64,000 bases of DNA from Zeaxanthinibacter enoshimensis (GCF_004362865.1 NZ_SNYI01000002.1:1082099-1146098); one strand, 5' to 3'; numbered from the stretch's first letter, positions 46,095 to 55,088 are shown. Notes: a model not told the origin generated them from the letters alone. Translations and numbers: made by a program.

Positions 46095-46234
46095 TTACGA
46101 GAACACTATATGAAAATGAAAAAAACTTTCTGAATAATTACAGTCCGAAAATAAGCCGTGAATCAGGCCTTGCCAAATGAATGTTGTGTACCTGGGCAAA
46201 ACTGTGGTGTAATTGCCGCAGTGGATATATATCC

Positions 46235-46260
46235 AAAAAAAACGACCCTTTCAAGGGCCG
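46235..46260 (-). terminator. Terminator of the LytTR regulator gene
   Basis: Minus strand CGGCCCTT-GA-AAGGGTCG followed by eight T, beginning 24 bases after the LytTR stop. Confidence 0.85.
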
Positions 46261-46284
46261 TAGTAAATTGTTATAAAGAGATGT

Positions 46285-47037
46285 TCAGGAGTTCATGGAC
46301 GAAATTATGAACTCTTTAAATTCTTTAGAAATAGGGATCAGGGTATTGTTGATCATGATATCCTTAGAATTGATAGCATCTATATGGTCTACATTTACGA
46401 TATAGGACTTATGGGCCCTGTAAAACTTATTCTTAGGTAATTTCTCCAGGTAATCCTTCAGAGGTGAACGCACCAGGAATTTCTTGTCGATAGTATTAAC
46501 TTCCAGGTAAACATTATCTGCTTTGATGAATTGGATATCTCCAAACTGGATCCGGTAATACAGGTGCTGTTTCTTTACAAAAATAGAATCCTTCAGGACG
46601 GAGTTAGAAACCACCTCGTCGTCTTCACTTTGGGGTGCATTATCTGTTCCTTTATCGCTGTAGCTGAAATTTGAGAGTGCAATTTCTATAGAGGTATAAA
46701 GGTCTTGCTGCTCAAAAGGCTTTACCAGGTAGCCATTTGGCTTAACGGTCTTAGCATTCTCCACAGTTGCCCTGTCGGAGTTAGAGGTAACAAAAATAAA
46801 GGGGATATTATAGTTTTCCCGGATATGCTTCCCGAGATCAATACCGGTTTTGTCAGACGCCAGGATGATATCGATCAGTACCAGGTCTACTTGTTTGGTC
46901 TTCAGCACCTCTTCAGCCTGTTCATAAACGATCACGTTATCGACGATCTCGTAACCGATCTCCTCTAGCATTGACTGCATATCGTCGGCAATAATTACGT
47001 TGTCCTCGACGATAAGAATCTTAATAGGTTGTTCCAA
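46285..47037 (-). CDS. LytTR-family response regulator
   Basis: A 250-residue response regulator. Receiver domain residues 1-125 with phospho-acceptor Asp56 (LVLIDIIL), acidic pair Glu11/Asp12, Thr84 and Lys106 (YLVKPF). The C-terminal DNA-binding domain begins about residue 155 (VKKQHLYYRIQFGDIQFIKADN) and has the LytTR features FLVRSPLKDYLEKLP, FYRAHKSYIVN and KDIMINNTLIPISK. Likely partner of the HisKA_2 kinase downstream, although the 650-base gap between them contains its own terminator. Target genes unknown. Confidence 0.9.
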   Translation of the reverse strand: MEQPIKILIVEDNVIIADDMQSMLEEIGYEIVDNVIVYEQAEEVLKTKQVDLVLIDIILASDKTGIDLGKHIRENYNIPFIFVTSNSDRATVENAKTVKPNGYLVKPFEQQDLYTSIEIALSNFSYSDKGTDNAPQSEDDEVVSNSVLKDSIFVKKQHLYYRIQFGDIQFIKADNVYLEVNTIDKKFLVRSPLKDYLEKLPKNKFYRAHKSYIVNVDHIDAINSKDIMINNTLIPISKEFKEFIISSMNS

Positions 47038-47073
47038 ATTTGTAAGGTTTAGTGGGTTGTCCTCATATCAAAA

Positions 47074-47988
47074 TTACAAAAAATAATTGAACGCGATAAA
47101 ACAAAGAAAAGCCAGCAAAAATGTACTGAGGGCTAATTTTTTGAGTTCCGGATCAAATAAGAGTGGGTCCGTGACCCGGGAAACAGTACGTGTATGCAAT
47201 GCCAGCGGAATAAATGCCAGCATGTAAAAACTAGTCCAGCTTACACCTGTGGTCAGCGCCGCAAAGATAACCATACACAGTAAAGCGGTACCCAGCAAGA
47301 GGAAGTGGTAAATTTTACCACGATTCAAACCGAGTTTCACCACCAGGGTATTTTTGCCTGCTTTTTTATCAGAATGAAAATCTCTCATGTTGTTCAGGTT
47401 CAGTACAGCTGTGCTCAATGCACCTATAGTGACCGCCGGTAGTAATGCCAGCATAGTGAGTTCCTGTGTATACAGGTAAAGGGTTCCCAGTACACTCAGA
47501 AGTCCAAAGAACAGGAAAACAAACAGGTCGCCCAGTCCCCTATAACCATAAGCAGAAGCGCCGACCGTATACCGGATGGCAGCCCAAATACTTGCCAGGC
47601 CAAGGCCCAGGAATACCGCAAAGGTCCAGAATTCAGAAGAAGTAAAGGCGGTGGACAGTAAAAGTGTGATGAGGACAATGTTGATAACCACAGAAATGAT
47701 GATTCCTTTCTTCAGCTCTGCCCGGCTGAGCATCCCAGCCTGCAGGGCCCGTTTGGGACCTATCCTGTCTTCGTTATCCGTCCCCCTTACCCCGTCCCCG
47801 TAATCATTGGCAAAGTTAGAGGTCACCTGCAGTCCGACGGTGGTCAGCAGGGCTAATATAAATACAGCCGTATTTGTTTGATGGTAAAATGCCGCGAGCG
47901 CCGTACCCATCAAGATGCCGGAAAGGGAAAGCGGGAGGGTTCGTAACCTGGCTGCGTAGAACCAGGATCTGGTTTTGCCTGGAATCAA
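47074..47988 (-). CDS. menA: 1,4-Dihydroxy-2-naphthoate polyprenyltransferase
   Basis: UbiA-family membrane prenyltransferase that attaches the isoprenoid tail in menaquinone synthesis. The 304-residue product has the two Asp-rich metal-diphosphate motifs, NFANDYGDGVRGTDNED and NMRDFHSDKKAG, and about eight membrane helices. Its start overlaps by four bases the stop of the SPOR-like gene upstream. It is separated from the other men genes on both sides. Confidence 0.93.
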   Translation of the reverse strand: MIPGKTRSWFYAARLRTLPLSLSGILMGTALAAFYHQTNTAVFILALLTTVGLQVTSNFANDYGDGVRGTDNEDRIGPKRALQAGMLSRAELKKGIIISVVINIVLITLLLSTAFTSSEFWTFAVFLGLGLASIWAAIRYTVGASAYGYRGLGDLFVFLFFGLLSVLGTLYLYTQELTMLALLPAVTIGALSTAVLNLNNMRDFHSDKKAGKNTLVVKLGLNRGKIYHFLLLGTALLCMVIFAALTTGVSWTSFYMLAFIPLALHTRTVSRVTDPLLFDPELKKLALSTFLLAFLCFIAFNYFL

Positions 47989-48590
47989 TACGGATTTTCG
48001 ATTTTGATTCGTTTTCCGTCCTTATAAGAAGCGACAAAAGCGTCCTGGAATCCCATATCCACCAATTGTTTCCTGAATTTCTGTGCCTCGTCTAGAGTCT
48101 CAAAATTTCCAAGAGAATAAGAATAGAACGGGTTGGTCTTAACAAACATGGTATTGGTCAGGGCCTCGGAAGCCAGGGTGACATTGTTATCGACAAAGGA
48201 TTTGATCTGCACGGAATAGATAAGGTCTTTTTCGAGGAATTTTTTTGCCAGGTAGAACTCCTTTACCAGGCTCAATTCTTCGTTCTGTCTCCTCAGGTTA
48301 TCGATCCTTGTCTTCACAGCTTCAAGGCTATCCAGGGACATTACCATATTATTAGAACTATAACTCTGCTGTTGCTTACTGCTGCTGTACCCGGCAGAAA
48401 ATGAAGTAAATGCCAGCGCTCCAATCAGGAAGACCCCGGTGATCCCGGCAAGAATATTCCTCTGGATCTTACTCCGCTTCAGTTCTTTATTCTTGAACTT
48501 GATCTGATCCAGCAGGCGTTCGTTGATGATCTGGGCCTTGTCAATATCCTTGTGCAATTCCAGCAGATCGCTTTCCTCAATGAATGGCAT
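47985..48590 (-). CDS. Membrane protein with SPOR-like C-terminal domain
   Basis: A 201-residue protein: a charged cytoplasmic N-terminus with a coiled coil (residues 1-45), one membrane helix (ILAGITGVFLIGALAFTSFSAGY), a periplasmic coiled coil and a C-terminal domain (YSVQIKSFVDNN to FVASYKDGKRI) that resembles SPOR domains, which bind denuded peptidoglycan at the septum. The four-base overlap with menA suggests coupling. The SPOR assignment is only by pattern. Confidence 0.68.
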   Translation of the reverse strand: MPFIEESDLLELHKDIDKAQIINERLLDQIKFKNKELKRSKIQRNILAGITGVFLIGALAFTSFSAGYSSSKQQQSYSSNNMVMSLDSLEAVKTRIDNLRRQNEELSLVKEFYLAKKFLEKDLIYSVQIKSFVDNNVTLASEALTNTMFVKTNPFYSYSLGNFETLDEAQKFRKQLVDMGFQDAFVASYKDGKRIKIENPY

Positions 48591-48719
48591 ATGTTGTTCT
48601 TTAGTTGGAGTTCAGTCTAAAGTTAACTAAAAAGCTAACTTTCAACAAAATAATCAAGGTTGTAAACAAATATAAATGTTTTGTTCCAAGTTTGGCAACA
48701 GAAAGATGCATTTCATCGA

Positions 48720-49550
48720 TCAGACCTTATATATACCGTCTTCACGGATTTCTATCTTCCGTTCACGGTAGAGCGTTCCAATAGCCTTCTTAAACGTTTT
48801 CTTGCTCATCTGTAACTGGGCCTTGATCTGTTCCGGGTCCGATTTATCGTGTAACCAGAGTACACCATCAGACTCCTGGAGGATACGATAGATCTTATCT
48901 GCAGACTCTTCCCTGTTTCTGTCACCCAGGGGTGCCAGGGAGATATCCAGTTTATTGTCCGGCCGAACTGTTTTTACATATCCTTTAAGTTCGTCACCTA
49001 CCCTGATCTGCTTAAAGACATCACTGCTGTATACCAGCCCCTTGTGTTTTTTATTCACGATCACATCCCAGCCCAGGTCTGCTTTTCTGCTGACCAGTAA
49101 AGATACCTCGTCTCCTTCGGCCACTGTTAATTCATCATTGCTGAGAAATCCATCCAGTTTGGTGGATCCCACCAGGCGAAAGGTTTTGTCGTCGAGGAAA
49201 CAGTACACCACGTACCATTGCCCCGCTTCGATCCTGCTGCGCTGCTGTTTAAAGGGTACCAATAGATGTTTTTCGAGCCCCCAGTCCATAAAGGCGCCGA
49301 TATTATTCACTTCTTCAGCCCTCAGGAAACCAAAATCGTTCCGTTTGATCCGTGGTTTCAGGGTAGTGGCCACAGGCCGCTCTTCGTGGTCCAGGTAACA
49401 GAACACCTCGATCTCATCCCCTATTTCATAATCTTCCGGAACATATTTATTGGGTAAAAGAAGATCGTCCACGTCTTCATCCCCCAGGAACAATCCAACG
49501 CTGGTACTCCTGAGTATGGTGAGTTTATTGTAGTTTCCTATTTCTATCAT
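48720..49550 (-). CDS. CvfB-like S1 RNA-binding protein
   Basis: A 276-residue protein with tandem S1-like domains and a C-terminal winged-helix-like end (KIYRILQESDGVLWLHDKSDPEQIKAQLQMSKKTFKKAIG), the layout of CvfB/YitL family proteins. S1 features include DWGLEKHLLVPFKQQR and DKLDISLAPLGDR. These proteins bind RNA and in Firmicutes influence virulence regulation; the role here is unknown. Confidence 0.85.
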   Translation of the reverse strand: MIEIGNYNKLTILRSTSVGLFLGDEDVDDLLLPNKYVPEDYEIGDEIEVFCYLDHEERPVATTLKPRIKRNDFGFLRAEEVNNIGAFMDWGLEKHLLVPFKQQRSRIEAGQWYVVYCFLDDKTFRLVGSTKLDGFLSNDELTVAEGDEVSLLVSRKADLGWDVIVNKKHKGLVYSSDVFKQIRVGDELKGYVKTVRPDNKLDISLAPLGDRNREESADKIYRILQESDGVLWLHDKSDPEQIKAQLQMSKKTFKKAIGTLYRERKIEIREDGIYKV

Positions 49551-49580
49551 GCCGCAAAGGTACGTCTAAATTACAGTGAT

Positions 49581-49614
49581 AAAAAAAGCTGTTTCCGGAA
49601 GAAAACAGCTTTTA
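49581..49614 (-). terminator. Terminator of the DUF2853 gene
   Basis: On the minus strand AAAAGCTGTTTT / GGAAACAGCTT followed by seven T, downstream of the DUF2853 stop. Confidence 0.8.
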
Positions 49615-49632
49615 AGATTATCAGGTTAGTGA

Positions 49633-49977
49633 TTACCTGTAAACAGATTCTTTATTAAAGTGCTTAGCCAGCATATAATAGACCACTGCACGGTACTTTG
49701 TCCTTTCAGAGGAACCATATTTGTCCATTACTTTTTTAATCCCTGCCATCAGTTCAGGACTGTCTTTCATTCCCAGTTTCTTCATCAGGAAATTCTTTTT
49801 AACCGTTTCCAGTTCTTTTTCATCAGTTCCGGAAACCGTAGATGCATCCCGGTTATAAATTGCAGGTCCCAGACCTTTCGCTACGTCTTCTAATAAGTTC
49901 ATGTCCGGGGAAGCTCCAAATTTTTCTTTTACATGGGCTGCGTACTTCTGTACTAATTCATCTCTTTTACTACTCAT
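49633..49977 (-). CDS. DUF2853 family protein
   Basis: A 114-residue alpha-helical protein (KRDELVQKYAAHVKEKFGAS, YNRDASTVSGTDEKELETVK, KYGSSERTKYRAVVYYMLAK) with the DUF2853 family pattern. Function unknown. It lies 38 bases after menD and has its own terminator, so it may be cotranscribed with the menI-menF-menD genes. Confidence 0.82.
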   Translation of the reverse strand: MSSKRDELVQKYAAHVKEKFGASPDMNLLEDVAKGLGPAIYNRDASTVSGTDEKELETVKKNFLMKKLGMKDSPELMAGIKKVMDKYGSSERTKYRAVVYYMLAKHFNKESVYR

Positions 49978-50015
49978 GGCGTTGTTTACTTAGGATTAAA
50001 ACGTTAATGATGTTT

Positions 50016-51770
50016 CTAAGATATGAAATCGAAGTACGCTAGCAAAATTTTATTATTCAGCGTCCTGGGCGTACAAATTTCCAACAACCGGGGTTTTTCA
50101 GAGATAGTAAAAAAATCCTGCAGCAGGCTGTCCAGTTCAGATTCATTCGTCGCGCGGTCATGCTGCAACCCGTACATCTCGCAACTGTGCTCCAGGTTTA
50201 ATTCCTGGGTTGTTTCAAAATAGGTTTTAAAATTCCGCGTCTCTTCTGCGCCGGGCAGGATACGGAAGATACCCCCACCCCCGTTGTTCATTACAATGAT
50301 CCTGAAATCGCTTCTTAAATAATTATTCCAAAGCCCGTTGGTATCATAAAGGAAACTTAGATCACCGGTGATCAGCACGGTAGGTGTATCAGCATTGAAG
50401 GCAGCTCCTACCGCAGTACTGGTACTTCCTTCGATCCCACTGGTTCCGCGGTTGCAGTAGACCCGGACCGATGGAGGAAGATCAAATAACTGGGAGTAAC
50501 GGACCGTGGAGCTGTTAGCCAGCTGTAAACTGATATTTGTGGGAATATTTCTTACAACACTGTGAAACGCCTTAAAATCAGAAAATGGGATCTGCGATAG
50601 ATAGTCCTGTCTTTTCTCTTCATACCTCCTTTTAACAGCCGCCCAGTAAGGCTGGTACCCGCTCTCAGTTTTTTTAGTCTTAGGGAGGAAGGAACGCAGG
50701 AAATCTGCAGGGTCTTGTTTAAAATGATGTTCCAGGCAGAAAAAAGTATCATAGGCTTTTTTCTGATCCAGGTGCCAGTGGTGCTGGGGACGGTACTCCC
50801 GCAGGAATGCCTTGATCTTCTTGGAGACGATCATTCCCCCGAAGGTCAGCAGTATATCGGGCTGCAGCTGCCTGAAGAGTTCATCTTTCCTCTCTGATTT
50901 CTCAATGGGCGCAACTATACTGTCAATACTGGGGAAAAAGTTGGGATGTGAAAGGTTAGATGTGGTTTCTGTCAAAACTATCACTGAAGGATCTTCTGCA
51001 AGTTTGTCTAAAAGCAGCTGGGATACTGCGCCCGCGGACAGCGAACCTACCAGGACCATCTTTTTAGCGGAACTGTTCCATTGGTCAGCATAGGCCTGCA
51101 GTTCTTCCGGTACCTGTGGGCGATACACAGAGAAGGGTCCTGAGGGCTCCCAAACATCCGGAGATGCCTGCGTCTGGTACAAGGGTTCTTCAAAGGGGCA
51201 ATTTAAATGTACAGGGGCCTGTTCGTTGAAAGCGATCCTGAGGGCTTCCTGTATACATTCTTCATTATATCGCTGTATTCCCTCCTGTTGACGCTTTATC
51301 CCAGCACCGGTGATCATGCTGGGTTGTAATTTTTCAATAGTTGTAGTTGCGTGTGCAACATCCTGTTTCAGGACTGCACTGTAATTTACATGAGACTCGA
51401 GCACCTTTGGCTGCCTTATCGTCTGCCCGTCCCCAATATCAATTTTATAGCCAGGTCTGTCTGCGGAGATCACTACCATGGGAATGTCACTATAAAATGC
51501 TTCCGCAACCCCGGGGTAATAATTCAGCAAAGCACTGCCGGAAGTACATACCAGGACAGCACCTTCCTTACTTTGCTGCGACAATCCCATGGCGAAGAAA
51601 GCTGCACTGCGCTCGTCCACAATGCTGAAACATTTAAAGAATGGGTCTTCTGTAAATCCGATGGTCAGGGGGGCGTTCCTGGAACCGGGTGAGATCACGA
51701 TATTTCTAATGCCCCAGGCCTTACAATATAATACTACTGTCTGGGCCAATGGTATGCTTGAATATTTCAT
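50016..51770 (-). CDS. menD: SEPHCHC synthase (2-succinyl-5-enolpyruvyl-6-hydroxy-3-cyclohexene-1-carboxylate synthase)
   Basis: Thiamine-diphosphate enzyme of menaquinone synthesis. The 584-residue product (start MKYSSIPLAQ at 51770) has VISPGSRNAPLT, the proposed catalytic-Glu region DERSAAFFAMG, and the ThDP-Mg motif GDLSFLYDTNG to NNGGGGIF. A start at 51803 is possible but adds residues unlike the family. Operon order menI-menF-menD. Confidence 0.93.
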   Translation of the reverse strand: MKYSSIPLAQTVVLYCKAWGIRNIVISPGSRNAPLTIGFTEDPFFKCFSIVDERSAAFFAMGLSQQSKEGAVLVCTSGSALLNYYPGVAEAFYSDIPMVVISADRPGYKIDIGDGQTIRQPKVLESHVNYSAVLKQDVAHATTTIEKLQPSMITGAGIKRQQEGIQRYNEECIQEALRIAFNEQAPVHLNCPFEEPLYQTQASPDVWEPSGPFSVYRPQVPEELQAYADQWNSSAKKMVLVGSLSAGAVSQLLLDKLAEDPSVIVLTETTSNLSHPNFFPSIDSIVAPIEKSERKDELFRQLQPDILLTFGGMIVSKKIKAFLREYRPQHHWHLDQKKAYDTFFCLEHHFKQDPADFLRSFLPKTKKTESGYQPYWAAVKRRYEEKRQDYLSQIPFSDFKAFHSVVRNIPTNISLQLANSSTVRYSQLFDLPPSVRVYCNRGTSGIEGSTSTAVGAAFNADTPTVLITGDLSFLYDTNGLWNNYLRSDFRIIVMNNGGGGIFRILPGAEETRNFKTYFETTQELNLEHSCEMYGLQHDRATNESELDSLLQDFFTISEKPRLLEICTPRTLNNKILLAYFDFIS

Positions 51771-51810
51771 AGACAGTGCAAAAATACGACGGAAGCGGAA
51801 CAATTGCGAA

Positions 51811-52878
51811 TCATATCACGGAATTCGCCAGCACCTTCATCATAGTACTGCTCTTCGCTTCAATTTCCTCCCATTCCTTCTCGGGAACCGAGTCAGCCGT
51901 AATTCCCCCACCTACGAAAACAGTAGCCTGCTCCCCGTCTATCTTCATGCATCTTAGGTTGACAAAAAGAGCAAGATGATCCAATGGATTCATTTCGAAG
52001 CCAACAGGACCGAGGTAACCGGTATAGAACTCCCGTTCATAACCTTCGTGCTCCAGGATGTACTTCCTTGCAACCTCCGTTGGATAGCCACATACGGCGG
52101 GGGTTGGGTGTAGTTTAGCTACCAGGGGCTGCCATCCTTCCGTGCGCATTTCCCCCTTTATTTTAGTTTTCAGGTGCAGTAATCGCCCTGCCCTGACCGT
52201 TGAAGCTGTTTCCCTGGAGACAGCCCGGGTTACGGGTTGCAATTGATCCATGATGTATTCCGTAACGATCTGCTGTTCTTCCCTTTCCTTATCTCCCCAT
52301 TTTACATCCAGGTTGCCCAGGTATTCCTGGGTTCCTGCCAGGGAAACACTCTTAAAGGAAGAACCCCTGGTTTCCAATAACAATTCAGGACTGGCCCCCA
52401 TCCAGGATTTTGTTTCCGGGTGAAACCACCAGTAACAGAAAGCAGACGGATAAAGGTTCAGCAAAGTCCTGAGGACCTCGCTCAGGGGTTGTTCAAATAC
52501 TGTTAGCTCTTTCCTGGATAAAACCACTTTTTTTAACAGACCCTGCCGGATCGCTGTCACAGCGGCAGAAACCTTCTGCTCGTGCTGCTGCCTGTCGTCT
52601 GGCCGCAACAACCGGGGAATCATTTCTGCCGAAACTTCCGGCGTAACCGGGGCAGCCAGGTTCTCCCACCTGTACTCCTCGGCGTGCATAAACCAGGAAG
52701 TTTCATTGCTATCAAATGGCGCCATCAGGAACCCCGGCGGAATAACCGCTTGATGAGACGTCAGCTGTTCTACCATTCCCGCCATGTACACCAGGGTATC
52801 CTCCCCGGGAAGGCGGTAAACAACGAAAGGGAGATCATTCCCGAGGCGGTCTTCCAGGATTTTAAGCAGGGAATCCAT
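51811..52878 (-). CDS. menF: Isochorismate synthase
   Basis: Chorismate-utilising enzyme converting chorismate to isochorismate. The 355-residue product has the family segments KVVLSRKELT, WMGASPELLLE, HPTPAVCGYPTEVA and FYTGYLGPVGF. It starts four bases downstream of the thioesterase gene and ends 40 bases before menD, so all three are co-transcribed. Dedicated to menaquinone by context; a siderophore role is unlikely as no such genes are near. Confidence 0.9.
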   Translation of the reverse strand: MDSLLKILEDRLGNDLPFVVYRLPGEDTLVYMAGMVEQLTSHQAVIPPGFLMAPFDSNETSWFMHAEEYRWENLAAPVTPEVSAEMIPRLLRPDDRQQHEQKVSAAVTAIRQGLLKKVVLSRKELTVFEQPLSEVLRTLLNLYPSAFCYWWFHPETKSWMGASPELLLETRGSSFKSVSLAGTQEYLGNLDVKWGDKEREEQQIVTEYIMDQLQPVTRAVSRETASTVRAGRLLHLKTKIKGEMRTEGWQPLVAKLHPTPAVCGYPTEVARKYILEHEGYEREFYTGYLGPVGFEMNPLDHLALFVNLRCMKIDGEQATVFVGGGITADSVPEKEWEEIEAKSSTMMKVLANSVI

Positions 52879-52882
52879 CAGC

Positions 52883-53305
52883 TTATTTTTTTTCGAGGGC
52901 CAGGGTGGTCAGCTTACAACGGGAAATAAGATTATCCCCGGCATCGGTGACCCTGATATCCCAGAGCTGGGTAGTACGCCCTTTGTGGATCACGGTTGCT
53001 TTAGCAAATACATCCCCCTCCTTAATACTTTTTACGTGGTTAGCTGAAATTTCAATCCCCCGAACAAAATATTTATTTGCGTCGATAAAAATATAAGAAG
53101 CTATACTGCCTACACTTTCTGCCAGTGCTACGGTAGCTCCCCCGTGCAAAACTCCGTCGGGTTGGTGGACGCGCGAATTTACCGGCATTCTCGCCACTAC
53201 GTAATCCTCACCCACATCTATATATTCTATACCCAGGGTTTCCATTAGCGTTCCTTTGGAACTCTCATTACACACCCGGAGGATCTCTTCTTTATGCTGA
53301 TTCAT
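52883..53305 (-). CDS. Hotdog-fold thioesterase, probable DHNA-CoA thioesterase
   Basis: A 140-residue PaaI-type hotdog thioesterase: VHQPDGVLHGGATVALAES is the canonical HxG-type core (with catalytic-region residues H/G/E), and AKATVIHKGRTTQLWDIRV the second strand block. By its position at the head of the men operon it is likely to hydrolyse 1,4-dihydroxy-2-naphthoyl-CoA (the MenI step). Other acyl-CoA substrates are possible. Confidence 0.82.
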   Translation of the reverse strand: MNQHKEEILRVCNESSKGTLMETLGIEYIDVGEDYVVARMPVNSRVHQPDGVLHGGATVALAESVGSIASYIFIDANKYFVRGIEISANHVKSIKEGDVFAKATVIHKGRTTQLWDIRVTDAGDNLISRCKLTTLALEKK

Positions 53306-53401
53306 GAATTGCTTTTTGTAAAATTAAGGATTCGCGATTATTTCCAGGCCATCCTCCCCCGCCTTTTAAATCCACTCGGGAAGAGGTCGGAGAATCAAAA
53401 T

Positions 53402-53414
53402 ATGTTAAATATTT
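53402..53414. promoter_or_regulatory. Weak copy of the TGTTAAA motif upstream of the first Crp/Fnr gene
   Basis: ATGTTAAATATTT partly matches the 13-mer TGTTAAAYTATGT shared by the downstream intergenic regions. The 275-base gap 53306-53580 otherwise holds no convincing gene. Confidence 0.25.
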
Positions 53415-53580
53415 GAAAGGGAGCATTTTATCCGACCTGTTCCTTCTTAAATCATTGGGAAATTTGATACCTTCACTATGCACGAATACTGATTCTGTCA
53501 GCCATACCAGAGCGCAATTGCCGTGGAAGCGTAAGAGCAAGATCCTGCAATGATTAGTGACCAATAAAATATTGTAATCT

Positions 53581-54294
53581 ATGAATACAGATCTGGAAAA
53601 TTATGCGCATTATAAGGACCTTCTCAGCAGAAATGCCCTGTTCATTGATGTACCAGCAGATGCTGTTCAAAAATTACTGGGTTACTCCTCCCTGCAGTAC
53701 TGGCCGAGAAAAACCTGTATTCCCGATCCCTCACACACCCTGTATACCTTTTATATCCTTTTGTCCGGAAAGATCAAAGGTTTTGTATTCGATGATGTAA
53801 GGGGAAGGACCATTACACTTTTCCTGCTTTCAACGCATGACGTCTTTGATATCTTCACCTTGGTCCATGGCCGCATACATAACATCCGCTATGAAACCCT
53901 GAGCCATACTACCGTACTGAGTATTCCCTTGCATAAATTGAGACAATGGATCCTGGCCAATCCCGCTGTCAATACTGCCTTACTAAAGTACACCACGGAG
54001 AAAATGTGTGCCCTGGAGAACTATATTTCCGAACTTGTGATCGATGACACCTCGGCCAGGTTTGCCAGGTTCCTGCTTAACCATATGGATCCGGTTTCCA
54101 GGTGTGTTCCTGTACTGAACGACTTAAATTATGACGAACTCGGGGCCCTGATCGGGACGACCAGGACCATTATAGGAAGACACCTGTTCCAATGGCGGGA
54201 AGAAGGAATACTAACACATTCCAAGTTTGAAACCGTGATCAAAGCTCCCGATCTCCTCCGCCGGAAATTTCCATCAAAGGAATTAAATTCATAA
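53581..54294 (+). CDS. Crp/Fnr-family transcriptional regulator (module copy 1)
   Basis: A 237-residue regulator with an N-terminal cyclic-nucleotide-binding-like beta-barrel (FYILLSGKIKGFVFDD), a dimerisation helix and a C-terminal winged helix-turn-helix (DELGALIGTTRTIIGRHL). The recognition helix carries Arg195 and Arg200, aligned with E. coli CRP Arg180 and Arg185, but Thr196 replaces Glu181. The cAMP-binding GE...R-S/A signature is absent and there is no cysteine cluster for an Fe-S sensor, so the effector is unknown. It shows about 60% identity (ungapped, by eye) to the second regulator at 55389. Confidence 0.9.
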   Translation: MNTDLENYAHYKDLLSRNALFIDVPADAVQKLLGYSSLQYWPRKTCIPDPSHTLYTFYILLSGKIKGFVFDDVRGRTITLFLLSTHDVFDIFTLVHGRIHNIRYETLSHTTVLSIPLHKLRQWILANPAVNTALLKYTTEKMCALENYISELVIDDTSARFARFLLNHMDPVSRCVPVLNDLNYDELGALIGTTRTIIGRHLFQWREEGILTHSKFETVIKAPDLLRRKFPSKELNS

Positions 54295-54321
54295 AGGCGT
54301 CGACCTTTTTGAATAGAATCC

Positions 54322-54334
54322 TGTTAAATTATGT
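54322..54334. promoter_or_regulatory. 13-bp motif TGTTAAATTATGT, copy 1
   Basis: Identical to 55198-55210 and one base different from 56165-56177; lies 208 bases upstream of the first secreted gene. Confidence 0.45.
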
Positions 54335-54347
54335 CCATTAATTCATA

Positions 54348-54369
54348 AAATGTGACCGTGGTATTAACC
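54348..54369. promoter_or_regulatory. CRP-like half-site upstream of secreted gene 1
   Basis: AAATGTGACC followed after two bases by GGT: the left half matches the site at 56200-56221 and both lie 180-182 bases upstream of their secreted gene. The right half is degenerate. Confidence 0.4.
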
Positions 54370-54458
54370 CGGGAAGACTTCTGCTGCTAATTTTGCTTAC
54401 ACAACACTACCCTAAAACGCAGGTCCTTAAAAACCCCCCTTAGTACTGTCTGGTTTAT

Positions 54459-54470
54459 GACAACATTGTC
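54459..54470. promoter_or_regulatory. Palindrome GACAACATTGTC
   Basis: A 5-2-5 inverted repeat about 60 bases upstream of the secreted gene 1 start; flanked by direct repeats of TGTCTG. Not seen in the second module. Confidence 0.3.
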
Positions 54471-54529
54471 TGTTTTCCCCCTGGGGTAAAAGCCCATGGT
54501 GAGCACCCGAAATCCTAATCTACAACTAT

Positions 54530-55066
54530 ATGAAAACAACCTTGTATGGTCTTTTTTTCCTGGGTCTGACCAACCTAATGTACGCGCAGGAGGTTCCGGG
54601 TAACGGAACCAAACTGCCGATCGGGGCCGTTGAATTGGCCGGTGTCACCGTGAGACCACTTAATCTCACCTACATTAACGCTGTACAGGACGAACATACT
54701 CCGGAATCTGTGAGAACCCTGGAGAACGAAGTAGCGCGGTATAATATCAGGGAATCGGAAGTTTTTAAACATGATTTTGAAGCTTACGAGGTGGTATTTG
54801 AACAGACCCATGGCTCTATCATAGCAACCTATGATCAGAAAGGGAAGATCATAAGTTCCCTGGAGCGATTCAAGAATGTCTCCCTCCCATTCCATATCAG
54901 GAATGCGGTTTACACCAAGTACCCGGAGTGGAGCATTGAAAAGGATGTATACCTGGTCTCGTATTATGAAGATGAACCTGTAATCAAAAAAAGTTACCGG
55001 CTGCAGTTAAAGAATGGGAAAAAGAAGATGAATATCCGTTGTGATACAGACGGCAAACTGTTCTGA
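54530..55066 (+). CDS. Secreted PepSY-like protein (module copy 1)
   Basis: A 178-residue exported protein with signal peptide MKTTLYGLFFLGLTNLMYAQ. The mature part has TYDQKGKIISSLERFKNVSLP followed by HIRNAVYTKYPEWSIEK and a C-terminal strand ending CDTDGKLF, which resembles the PepSY-like (putative beta-lactamase-inhibitor-like) repeat. It shows about 58% ungapped identity to the protein at 56380 and equal length, so the pair arose by duplication. Probably periplasmic or surface exposed; function unknown. Ends with a strong terminator. Confidence 0.85.
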   Translation: MKTTLYGLFFLGLTNLMYAQEVPGNGTKLPIGAVELAGVTVRPLNLTYINAVQDEHTPESVRTLENEVARYNIRESEVFKHDFEAYEVVFEQTHGSIIATYDQKGKIISSLERFKNVSLPFHIRNAVYTKYPEWSIEKDVYLVSYYEDEPVIKKSYRLQLKNGKKKMNIRCDTDGKLF

Positions 55067-55088
55067 ACTACTTATTGAATATTCACGG

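Noticed and set aside
53292-53564. 90-codon minus-strand ORF upstream of the thioesterase gene
   Set aside because: No hydrophobic, domain or family-like feature, and it covers a region better explained as promoter DNA.
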